From NCBI GenBank assembly GCA_964017065.1, contig OZ024791.1:1051887-1115886 (forward strand): a stretch of DNA of 64,000 bases. The letters are read 5' to 3'. A model generated the notes under the pieces. That model ran no database searches. It saw nothing but the letters and a program-made list of their open reading frames with translations, and had not been told where the DNA came from. Below, in pieces: positions 22,597 to 32,278 of this stretch. Made by a program: the position numbers and the translations under genes. Source of the stretch: Haliclona indistincta (taxonomy: Eukaryota > Porifera > Demospongiae > Haplosclerida > Chalinidae). How positions within the stretch are numbered: the stretch's first letter is position 1; the number at the start of each line of letters is the position of its first letter.

Positions 22597-23742
22597 TTAG
22601 AAAGAGTTCGTCCCGAACTTGTCTTTAATGTTCAACATATGGAGCAAAATTAATCGTTGGGGAGGCGCTCTATTTCTTTGAGGATAGCGGCGAGGGATCG
22701 GTGTCGGTTGAACCGGTACGGGAGGGGGAGGAGGTGCTGAAGGAGGAGGAGGAATTGGTGCTGGAGGAAGAGCAGGAGTAAGTGGAGTGAGGTCGTCTTC
22801 TTCGATGAGCTCAAGCTGATGTCCAATCCTTGGAGGAAGCTGTTGTGAAGGCTGAGAGCGAGGAGCTGTTTGTTTCTTAGAGGAGGCTGGAAGAGATTGG
22901 AGATATTGTTTCAATCGATCAAAGTGTACAACTGTCCTCTTGCCCCTTGGAAACTGCTTGATTCTGTAAGTGGAGTCTGATAGCTTCTTAATAACTCTGT
23001 AAGGACCTTGCCAAGGACAGTGAAACTTCTTAGACTTCCCCTTTCCCACAACAGGTGAATGTAACCATACCAAATCATCGACTTCGAATGGTTTTCCATG
23101 TACTTTCTCATCATAGAACTCCTTTTCCCTCTTCAACTCTGCTTTCATCTTTGTACGCACAATCTCGTATGAATTCTGCAGAGTACTCCTGAGTTTGGAA
23201 GCATATTCTGTTGATGTAGTTGCATCAGATTCTGGATCTCCGTACATGATGTCCACAGGCAATTTTGCCTGACGGCCGTACATTAAGAAGAACAGAGTGA
23301 ACCCAGTTGTTGGTTGCACACTAGTATTGTACGCCAAACAAGCTTTTGGTAGCAGTGATTCCCACTCGGTTTGATCACTGGATGAGTCAGACAGTGAAAC
23401 AGCCAGCACGTTCTGGAGTGTGCGATTGAATCGTTCTATTAAACCATCACTCTGAGGGTGATAGGGAGTTGTTCTTGTTTTGTTGATATGAAGCAGCTTG
23501 CAGATCTCTTGGAACACATTAGCTTCAAATTGTCTTCCTTGATCCGAATGCAGCTGCTCTGGAACCGAGAACCGACAGAATAAATTATTCACCAACTTCT
23601 CTGCCACTGTCACTGCTTCTTGATTAGGAATGGCGTAGGCCTCCATCCAGCGAGTAAAATAGTCTCCTGCGACCAGAATATATTGGTTTCCAGTGTTGGT
23701 ACGGGGAAGTGGTCCCATGATATCTACAGCAACAAGCTGCAT
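22597..23742 (-). pseudogene. Retrotransposon integrase core and C-terminal region
   Basis: The 381-residue frame shows the DDE integrase order: VDIMGPLP (first Asp), LHSDQGRQF (second Asp), then a Glu within LIERFNRTLQ. After it come the KFHCPWQGPYRVIKKL chromatin-binding-type region and a Pro-rich tail. It continues the Pol frame at 23877-26342 but lies one base out of register; the zinc-binding HHCC part straddles the break. It is integrase of the same element, not a separate gene. Confidence 0.9.
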
Positions 23743-23876
23743 CGGATAACCAGTCTGAACATTTTGGAGTGCAGCTCTACGGTGCGGAACAGGAGACTTC
23801 CGGCTAGCACACGAGGGACATGACTGACAATGTGCCCGTACATCATTGTAATGTCCAGGCCAGTAAAACCTCTCTT

Positions 23877-26342
23877 TCAGTCGCTGAAGAGTTTTTCTTC
23901 ACCAAAATGACCACTCGTAATTCCTCCATGAACCTCTTGTAAAATCTCATCACGTAGCTTCCTTGGGACTACGAGCTGAAGTCGGCTTGTACCATCTGGA
24001 CTCTGAAACTGTCGATATAACAGATTGTTCTGAAGGATCAACTGATCCCACATCTGGTAGAGTCTCCGTAACTCTTGGCTTTGACCCTTGATGGTGTCTT
24101 TATCTGGCTTGTTATTCTCCTCTTTACTCTGAAGAATGAGCTGAATAGAAGAATCCTCACATTGAGCCTGTCGGAGGTCTTGACAACTCTGAGTGAACAC
24201 CAAGATCGCATCTGTTGGAAGTGCTTGAATCGACAATGATTCTTCATGAGAGCTCCTTCCACACTGTGTACAAGGCTTCCTGGACATTGCATCTGCATTG
24301 CCATGTTGCTTGCCCTGTCTGTGTACGACGTCAAAATCAAATTCTTGCAATTTTTCTAACCAGTGTGCTAACTGGCCTTCAGGATCTTTGAAATTCTTTA
24401 GCCACTGAAGACTACCATGATCTGTACGGAGACAAAATTTCCTACCCATCAAGTAAGGTCGGAAGTGATTTGTGAAGAAAACTACAGCAAGCAACTCTCT
24501 TCTTGTCACACAGTAATTCCACTCTGGTTTTGTTAGTAGAAGACGACTGCCAAATGCAATTACATGCTCCACTCCATCCTCTCCTTCTTGAGAGAGAACT
24601 GCACCAATCCCTGTATTACTAGCATCTGTGTCCAGAGTAAATGGCTTAGAAAAATCAGGATGTGCCAAAACAGGAGTAGAAGTTAGCCTATGTCGCAGCT
24701 CTATGAGCGCTTCTTGACATTCTTCGGTCCACTTGAAGACAGAATTTTTCTCAGTGAGCTTGTGAAGTGGTTTTGCTATGGATGCAAATCCTTTGACAAA
24801 CCGTCGGTAATAATTTGCCAACCCCAAGAACTTTTGTACCTCCTTCGCAGACGTTGGAACCGGCCACCGGGCTACTTGATTAGACTTGTCTGGATCAGTA
24901 GCTATTCCATCTGCTGAGATCACGTGACTGAGATAGGACACCTTTTCTTGGAATAGTGAACACTTGGCTGGTTTTAACTTCAGCCCTGATTCTCGTAGAC
25001 GCTGGAACACCAACTTCAGAGAACGGAGATGATCTTCAAAATCTCGTCCCAGAATAATGACGTCATCTAAGTAGACAAGGCACTCAGTCCATTGGAGACC
25101 ACTTAGCACCAAATCCATCAGACGCTGGAAGGTAGCTGGAGCATTGCATAAGCCGAATGGCATCACAGTGAATTCAAACAGACCTTCTGGCGTACAGAAA
25201 GCTGTCTTCTCTTGATCTTCTGGGGACATCTCCACTTGCCAGTAACCGCTGATGAGATCCAACGTACTAAACCACTTGGATCCTGCCATGGTACTCAGGG
25301 TGTCGTCAATACGAGGAAGTGGGTAGGCATCTCGTCGGGTGATTGAGTTCAACTTCCGGTAATCCACACAGAATCGCTTGGTCCCATCCTTCTTTTGGAC
25401 TAACACCACTGGTGAAGCCCATGGGCTGTTTGACTGACGGATGATCCCATTCTCTTGCATCTGACGCAACAAGGTTCTGATCTCCTCTTTCTTGTATGGA
25501 GGAAGCCGTCGAGCCTGTTGACGAATGGGCGGGTGATGCTCTGTATTGATTTTGTGGAGCAGGCGATTAGTATGACCATAATCTGTAGGGGAAGCAGCAA
25601 AAATGTCAGCATATGCAGACACCAGCAGATACACATGTTTCTTTTGCTCTTCTGTTACTCCTTTACAGCAATTCTGAACCATACTCCACAACATCTCCTC
25701 TTTACCCTCTGTTGGAGGCAGAACATCTTCTGATTGTGTGGTGGAAATATTGATTGACTGGGATTCATTCGTCAGTTCCATCTGTCCAACACAGGTCCCC
25801 TTGTAGATCGTAACGGCATCCTGTCTGGCATTCAGAAGACGAACTGGAACTCCTTCTCTAGTAGGTGTCACCAGAGAGACCGCAGATGTGAATGTTGTTT
25901 TTGCCTCTTTCATAGGTCGATCGAAAATCCACGCTCCTCCAATGACTGGCTCTTGAGGTACTCCAACTATCTCCATTTGACTCATAGCTGGAATCTGAAT
26001 TGTCTCACGGAGCACCACTCGAATTGGTAGCACTGACTGATTTGCTGTGGAGGAGATTGCATACAATGGAAAAGACAATTTTCTGTCAGGGAAGTGGATA
26101 CATCTGTTTGCCATATTGACTGAGCAGGAGTTCGCTTCTAAAAAGTCCAGTCCTAGTATTCCTTGGCAGTGGTGAGTCGTCAGTGATCTACAATCAGCAT
26201 TGTCCACTGGAACACTTCTCCACTCAATCGAATCCGAATCGGTGAGCAGCCGAACACATTCAATGGTGATCCTTCTACACCAGTCAACCGAGGTCCATTC
26301 CAAGGGTTTAGTGGAAGGTCTGGAGAGGCAATCAGGTCCCAC
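23877..26342 (-). pseudogene. Retrotransposon Pol: protease end, reverse transcriptase, RNase H
   Basis: An 821-residue frame. Near residue 65 is ILGLDFLEAN, the protease C-terminal flap region. Reverse transcriptase occupies about 285-470, with FSTLDLISGYWQV, FGLCNAPATFQ and the catalytic LVYLDDVII (YLDD box). RNase H follows with FTLDTDASNTGIGAV and a later LRTDHGSLQWL. The first 60 residues are out of frame with the true protease start, which carries DTGA further upstream, showing a frameshift near 26190. The 3' end runs into a shortened A-run near 23890 and stops early. Confidence 0.92.
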
Positions 26343-26490
26343 TTATCCTTCCTTAGGAGAGAAACAGCTGCACCAGTGTCTAACAGGAGGGAAACAGAAA
26401 GCTGTTTAGAAGGCTGACTAGAAGAAACAGAAGAGGGACATTCAATAACTGCAGGGATACTATAAGTGTTTGTAGTACAAACGGGGAGGA

Positions 26491-26959
26491 TACTAATATC
26501 TCATTAATCATTGCCAGCAATGGTAATAGTTAACGCGGTCATCGGACGGAATTCCGTTTTCATACGTATAGCGAATAATTTCCAATAGTGCGCGGATTGT
26601 ACTACGGGAAGATGGCATGACTAGTGTGGATCGATCGCGAGTCTTCGCGACCAAGGAGAACTTGCAGGGTGGATGGTAGCGGATTCTATCATGAGATGTC
26701 TACCATGTGTCAGAAGTATTTAGAACCAGAGCTGTTAGACGTTAGTGGAGACGAAGAGCTACCAAACGGTGTATATAGAGCAGAAAGAGTGATCTCGAGC
26801 TAGTAGACAGCGCGGCAAGGATTAGGTAGGCTCTAAACTCTTGTGTAGCTACAGTACACGTATATTATTATACTTATAATAGAAAATAGAATACTTAGTC
26901 CTATGGTCTGGGTACAGTAGAGAGGATGCCACTTGGGTAGCTCGTAAGGATCTCACTGA
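26491..26959. other. Intergenic stretch; short coding-like fragment, nothing recognised
   Basis: On the plus strand about 26665-26805 a frame reads FYHEMSTMCQKYLEP then LLDVSGDEELPNG before a stop. It could be a fragment of the same element as the broken frame at 26960-27754. No known family is recognised. Confidence 0.4.
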
Positions 26960-27754
26960 ATGAGCTTTACGGTAAGCTCTTTCATTGCTCATTCTCAGTA
27001 TTATCTCATTGGCATGTGTCTATTTTCATGTAGATCCTATGAAGCCCCTTCTCCTGATCACAGAGCCATAGCAGATAGTGTCAGTAGTCTTGTCACTGCT
27101 GTTCAGAATAGTCTCAGACATGGATGTGTTCGCAACTGTATGTTTGTCATTTCTTTTCGTTGTGATGTGTTTAATTTCTTGTTTAGTGGTAAAGGTAGTT
27201 TAATTCATGATAAAAAAGGTAGATATTACTCAGAGGCAGACTTTGATCCTACATATTTTTATGTTAATTGGTTTGTACAGGAGCGCATATAAACAAGGGA
27301 GCATGTAACTCTGAACACTACCCCATATAACGGCGAAATCCTAATATGGCGGACTTGCTATTTTAGTTACTTCCATATAAAGTATAAATGTGACGTTTGC
27401 GGATGTAATAACTAGTACACGCCCGTTATTAATAATATACCGGGTGGAGGCGCGGTTGAAATTATAGACCTTATATGGATTATAGTTCTTATATGGAAAC
27501 TATTATTTTTAGAACAGCAGCCATGTTAGGATTTCGCCGTTTACAGAGTTACATGCTCCCTTGTTTATATGCGCTCCTGGTTTGTATCATATAGTAAGTT
27601 AGGTGACGTTTGTAAATTAGAGTTTCCTATTATTCTCAGAAGTTATGTTAAGTTTTCACCATGTACATACACAAAGAATGATGATAATTTTGTAGCTAGG
27701 CCTAGAGATTTTACTGAATTACTTTCTGTACCTGTTGTTAAAGTTCGTTGTTAA
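26960..27754 (+). pseudogene. Unidentified coding fragment split by a MITE
   Basis: One frame (from about 26960) runs through GRYYSEADFDPTYFYVNWFV at 27277. A 302-bp MITE then intervenes, and the same frame resumes at 27587 (SYSKLGDVCKLEF...) and stops at 27754 after VVKVRC. Removing the MITE and one target-duplication copy joins the frames without a shift, so it was one exon before insertion. I do not recognise the protein; a transposon-encoded or lineage-specific protein is possible. Confidence 0.55.
27278..27579. mobile_element. 302-bp MITE with 36-bp terminal inverted repeats
   Basis: Ends are CAGGAGCGCATATAAAC and its exact complement; the inverted repeat continues through AAGGGAGCATGTAACTCTG. 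A GTTTGTA target duplication (7 bp) flanks it at 27271-27277 and 27580-27586. The interior has further short inverted motifs (GGCGAAATCCTAA/TTAGGATTTCGCC). It interrupts an open frame. Confidence 0.9.
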
Positions 27755-28020
27755 TAATTATTATTGCCAATACAACATCAAGGTTGTTTCGACCCATTTT
27801 TATAAAGCGCCGGGTCTCATCAGTTGGCAAGCGCTTATAATATTGTTTATAATAGGCTGATCATTTGTTAACTGGTGGCTTTGAGAAAAACCGTTTTTAA
27901 AAAAGTTGGTTTTGAAAAAAAAACGTTTTGAACTGAAAAGAAATTGAGGAGCTAGTAGTAGTAGAGGACTAGAGGTATAGGAGGATCAGGTAGGATATAG
28001 GAGGGTTAGGTAGGGGAGGA

Positions 28021-28260
28021 TCAGGTAGTGGAGGGAGGATCATTCTTGGACTTCTTCCGTGATGCTCTGATGCCTTCTGTCCAGTATTCACTGTTACTCT
28101 TCACATACCTTCTCTTCTCTCTCACGCAACTGTCTCTATCATCTGTTTCCTTTCTCAACTCCTCCTGCATAGCTTCTGTCACCAGTATCTCCCGTGCTGC
28201 ATCGTGTTTGTTGCTGGAGAAGTAGTTTCTTTTAGCATCATCGTTATTCTTCTCCACTCC
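28021..28260 (-). other. Possible short coding fragment, not recognised
   Basis: A minus-strand frame of about 80 codons reads EKNNDDAKRNYFSSNKHDAA, then a charged stretch to RKKSKNDPPSTT. It is Lys/Glu/Asp-rich and could be an exon of a gene whose other parts are lost, or chance. No family is recognised. Confidence 0.25.
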
Positions 28261-28340
28261 TAATGTGTCAAATGACCACAATGTAAACATGATTACATAA
28301 CGAATGTTTACCTTGACCACTAAATTGCTTGATACTTCCT

Positions 28341-28760
28341 AGTCTCTGAACCATGTATACTGCAGTTTGCAAGTTGGTTGTCATAGTCAATGGTTCATGC
28401 TTGATAGTGTGGTTAGCATGCTTGATAGTGTGGTTAGCCATACATGGCTTCTCTGTATTACGCAATCATTATCACGTGAGTCTAAGAGCATAATGCTAAT
28501 TCCATCACTATTAGCAAGCTGCTTCTGTTGAAAGCAATCTTGCAAAGCCACTGCACCAAAGTAAACACAGCTCGAGCTTGCTTGTGATAACGCACAAGAA
28601 TTAGAGCATATGGTATCAGACTCACGTGATAACGATTGCGTAATACAGAGAAGCCATGTATGGCTAAGGCTAACCACACTATATCAACCGTGCTAACCAC
28701 ACTATCAAGCATGAACCATTGTCTATGACAACCAACTTGCAAACTGCAGTAATAGCATGC
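28341..28760. repeat. Imperfect inverted repeat (foldback), arms ~150 bp
   Basis: The left arm (about 28347-28500, with GGTTCATGCTTGATAGTGTGG and CATGGCTTCTCTGTATTACGC) is inverted on the right (about 28608-28754). The centre is about 110 bp. A short GCTTGATAGTGTGGTTAGC direct repeat occurs in the left arm. No coding region is seen. Confidence 0.75.
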
Positions 28761-29019
28761 TCACTCACGCTCATTGTTTACTCACTTTATGCTTTATGTT
28801 GCATTGTCAGCATGCAGCAGTTTGGCGAAGATGTGTTGCAAGCTGCAATGGACATAACATAGGATCAATAATTATAAGCACATGTGGATGGGATTCCCCT
28901 TGATAAGGTCAATTTGTAACACTAACAACTACAGCTGTAGCTATGTGCATTGTCAGCTATAGTTAGTGTATGGTTGCTTAATGCATGATTATACACAAGT
29001 GCATGTCATTATGTCATAG

Positions 29020-29190
29020 TGTATACGATTATAGGATTGTATACGATTATAGGATTGCATACATGTACGATTATAGGATTGTATACGATTATAGGATTGC
29101 ATACGATTATACGATTATATGCAATTATAAGATTGTATGCAATTATAAGATTGTATGCAATTATAGGAGTGTATACGATTATAGGCTGGA
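29020..29190. repeat. Minisatellite of ~17-18-bp units (ATTGTATACGATTATAGG)
   Basis: About nine units of TGTATACGATTATAGGAT and variants (TGCATAC, TGTATGCAATTATAAG) in tandem. A two-unit version sits at 62057-62095 at the matching place downstream of the paralogous membrane-protein gene, so the array expanded after that duplication. Confidence 0.9.
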
Positions 29191-29401
29191 GTATGCAGTA
29201 GCTAACATGTTGAGCAAATGTGTGACCAGCAGACTCGCTCATCAGCTCAAGCAATGATCATGAAAAAGAGTATTTTTATTAACAAGATTTTAAAAAGTAC
29301 AGTATAAGGATGAAACTCATTTGTACAATAATAAAAAGGAAGCATATAAATTGATCAAGAGTAAGAGGATATAATGTTTCAGTTGATGTACCCAGTGAAT
29401 G

Positions 29402-30955
29402 CTATTTACGACAGTATGTCACAATACCACAGGGAATTGAGAGTAGAATTTTCATGATAATTTTGATCAAAATATAAGGTGTCCAAGTTACAACCACCAA
29501 AATCACGAAAAAATTGGCAGCGATGACCAGTACAACTCCTACTGTGAAGAGCACCACCCAGACAGTTGTTGAACCACCTAACACTACGAAATTAGTCTCA
29601 CCAGTCATGTAATCTGGGTCCAACATACAGTATATGGCGAAAGCAAGTAGGGAAAAGGTATAGACAACCGACAAAGCTACCAATAAGGGGCTTTTCAGTA
29701 TGTAGGCACACTTGTTTAGAATGCCTACATTATGAATTTTATCAAAATCATTCATAAGTATGCTTGCAACGATCTTGGCATCTTTATCTGTTTCTGGTGA
29801 GATTCTAGTCTCTTTCGCTTCTCTTGTAAAGATTTCTTTATAAAGAAAGTCAATGAAAAATTTGATCGGATATTCCTGAATACAGTAGTAGTTGAAAATT
29901 GCAAAAGTAAAGATGCCAGCAAAAGGAATAAAGTATCCTCCAAAAATCATGTACCAGAGATAAGGGCTGATTCGTACTGTTCCATCAACAGAATGCTCTC
30001 TGTTCTCGTAATACATCTTTGCTCCAATGCACACAATCATTATTACTTGTACTACCAACTGGCCCATTGTATGGAAAATAAACCAAAAATCAATTGACCA
30101 AGCTGTTTGTACTATTGAAGCAACTTTTCGACGTTTCCATAAAACACAAATGGTCCGCAAGATCACAGCAGAACATAGAACATAGAAGAATAAGTTCCAA
30201 CTAGCTATAATTGCAAATTCAGTCATGTTCAAACCGATGCGCAGAACAGTATCATTCTGATGAATGCTCAACAAGCCCTTGAGCAAAGAGGATATGGTTA
30301 GTGGGTATATGCATATTCCCATGAAGACCAATCGAACCAAATCAAAATAATTTTTAATTTTGTACTTACAGGATCGAGTACATATACTGCACGGTGTGTC
30401 GCCCACGCTGGGTGCAGCCTCGGCTGGTAACGGTTCAAATTCGACAGACTCGTTTCTGCAGTTGTTGCAACGCGTGCATGCAATACGGACTGACTTGCAT
30501 CTGTGATTGATTTTGACAATGAACAAGTCCAATAAGGACAGAAGACAGGCAAGTATCCAGAAAGCAATGTGAACATACTGATGTACAGCAATGGTATGAC
30601 TATCATTGTAGACTGCGCGGCGGGTAAGACTGATATCGGCAATGGCGAAGAGACCAGATACAGCAGCAAACACGGCGTTCAAATACGTCACTAGTTTTCT
30701 GATTGTATCATTAAAAAGTGGGAACATCAATTCACTCAGCACCTTCTTTCCCTCCCTTTGTGCTAGACGCATCGAATGCTTTATTTCGACTACTGGAACG
30801 AGGCCTTCGCACAACTTCTTACTGCATCCGCGTTCATCATCATTCTGCAAGGCGACTTCTGCAGTCTCCTGGTCTTGTCGAGAGCGGATTTCGATTACAG
30901 CTTGGCTAATCTCCTCGCTTCGTAATGCTGACTGGTCTGAAGTCGCAGCGGCCAT
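29402..30955 (-). CDS. Multipass membrane protein, sponge family of unknown function (TM3)
   Basis: Single-exon frame of 517 residues. I start at 30955 (MAAATSDQ) because the close paralogue at 63844 starts there; two more codons lie upstream in frame. The N-terminus is about 100 residues and soluble. Hydrophobic spans lie near 100-125, 135-155, 210-240, 250-285, 300-325, 335-365, 435-460 and 470-515, so about 8-9 membrane segments. Conserved core shared with the other family members: CIGAKMYYENR, RISPYLWYM, GGYFIPFAGIFTF, EYPI and TGETNFVVL. I do not recognise a named family; transporter-like or receptor-like roles are guesses. Confidence 0.8.
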   Translation of the reverse strand: MAAATSDQSALRSEEISQAVIEIRSRQDQETAEVALQNDDERGCSKKLCEGLVPVVEIKHSMRLAQREGKKVLSELMFPLFNDTIRKLVTYLNAVFAAVSGLFAIADISLTRRAVYNDSHTIAVHQYVHIAFWILACLLSLLDLFIVKINHRCKSVRIACTRCNNCRNESVEFEPLPAEAAPSVGDTPCSICTRSCKYKIKNYFDLVRLVFMGICIYPLTISSLLKGLLSIHQNDTVLRIGLNMTEFAIIASWNLFFYVLCSAVILRTICVLWKRRKVASIVQTAWSIDFWFIFHTMGQLVVQVIMIVCIGAKMYYENREHSVDGTVRISPYLWYMIFGGYFIPFAGIFTFAIFNYYCIQEYPIKFFIDFLYKEIFTREAKETRISPETDKDAKIVASILMNDFDKIHNVGILNKCAYILKSPLLVALSVVYTFSLLAFAIYCMLDPDYMTGETNFVVLGGSTTVWVVLFTVGVVLVIAANFFVILVVVTWTPYILIKIIMKILLSIPCGIVTYCRK

Positions 30956-30961
30956 TATCAA

Positions 30962-31718
30962 GTTCAGTGTGTTTGCGAGCCTTTAATAGTATAGTACAGT
31001 GGCGAGAGAACGAGATAACTTGCCGTGGAGTCAGCGTGGAGGTGTTGGATTCGTAGGTGGAGGTTGATCGCTAGGATTCAATAAGATAGAGTCAAAACAT
31101 GTCAAATCATCAGTTTGCACTGACTGGTGACAGGGATTTCCCCAGGGATTCCCCCTAATTATTTGTACCATTAGCTAAGTGCATAGTAATAACAGTCATA
31201 GGTTTCAGAGGTGTATCATGCACAATACATGTACATACAAGAATACATGCCAGTCAAGAGTTTATTACCTAAGAGTATGGCGTTGGACATTTTCTACGTC
31301 ACAAGTTTATACAGCAGAAAGCATCGGGGCTGCTATGCTAATGATATTCACCATTAGGTAATGATATTCACAACAGCGGTAATGATAATCATCGCTGTGG
31401 TAAACTTGTGACATAGAAATGTCCAACGCCATCCGAGGGGGTGGTATATTGACGATTGCATGCATACTCTTAGGTAATGAACTCTTGATGCGAGTATATT
31501 GTATAATTTGTTCAGTAGAAAACTGAAATTTGTCTGCTCCATGCCCATTAGCTGTCTCAACTAGCTGTTTGTTACCTAACTAAGTAACATCAATAATTAT
31601 TGAGACAACGTTGTCATCACATCATCACTTAGACACAAAGTTGCAAGGAGAGAACAATCATAATAAATAGTAGAGAACAATAAAATGAACAAGAATGAGT
31701 CAAATAAAAAAATCACAT
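30962..31718. other. Intergenic region with a foldback repeat
   Basis: The first 140 bp upstream of the membrane-protein gene resemble the region upstream of its paralogue (63845-63960), including GGATTCGTAGGTGGAGGTT and CAAAACATGT. This looks like a shared promoter region. The rest contains an inverted repeat: about 31250-31318 (TTACCTAAGAGTATGGCG, CACAAGTTTA) against 31392-31490. No gene is seen. Confidence 0.6.
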
Positions 31719-31721
31719 TCT

Positions 31722-32190
31722 TTACAATAAATTATTATTGAATTTTACATGGAAAGTCAAGAGAGTTGTGTGTGTGTGTCTTGAATGCCGTTTACCAATA
31801 CACATGTATACAATGTATGTAATTATAACATAAGGAATGGAGAGTACAAACAATAAGATAAACCGAAGAGTTACAATTAAGATAATGGTCATCCATATTT
31901 CCACAACCAAAACACGAAGCAATTGAGGAAGTAAAGCAGCAGTGTTAGTGCTATCATCACAGGGGACACCCAGGTAGTTGTTGCGCTATTAAACACTATC
32001 ATGAACGAAGTCTCACCAGTTGTCTGATCTAGCTCCAGTGCCAGCATATGGCGAAAGCAAGAAGGAAGAGGCCATAGACAAAGGACATTGCTACCAAGAA
32101 TGGACTTCCAAGTACATAGGCATATTTATTTACAAAGCTTACAATGATATAATCATTAGGAAGTTTGTCTAAAAGAATAGCAACATTTCA
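31722..32190 (-). pseudogene. C-terminal fragment of the multipass membrane-protein family
   Basis: On the minus strand the DNA reads VNKYAYVLGSPFLVAMS, then GLFLLAFAI, TTGETSF and a final hydrophobic run (IWMTIILIVTLRFILLFVLS). It matches the last third of the TM family in order, but the frame changes between segments (near 31920 and 32040) and no N-terminal part is present. It is a dead or truncated copy. Confidence 0.75.
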
Positions 32191-32278
32191 AAAGTATCTT
32201 TTGGAAAACAAGTACATTGTACAATTTACTTATTCGAGTTTACATGTATATACAGATGCATGCAAACTAGGTCACTGA

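Larger units (their letters stand above)
22389..26490 (-). mobile_element. Ty3/gypsy LTR retrotransposon, 5'-truncated and frame-damaged
   Basis: In element order on the minus strand: protease (DTGAAVS near 26380), reverse transcriptase, RNase H, integrase, then one LTR (22389-22585). No second LTR, primer site or gag is visible upstream, and coding homology fades near 26490, so the element is truncated. It inserted in an Ig-domain exon of the surface-protein paralogue, directly before the codons for WKKN. At least two frame breaks are present (near 26190 in protease and near 23890 in the integrase zinc-binding region), so this copy cannot make a complete Pol. Confidence 0.93.

Noticed and set aside
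22389..26490. Endogenous retrovirus
   Set aside because: No envelope frame, and the Pol layout is that of a Ty3/gypsy retrotransposon.
29020..29190. Short tandem repeats resembling a CRISPR array
   Set aside because: Units abut without unique spacers; it is a minisatellite in animal DNA.
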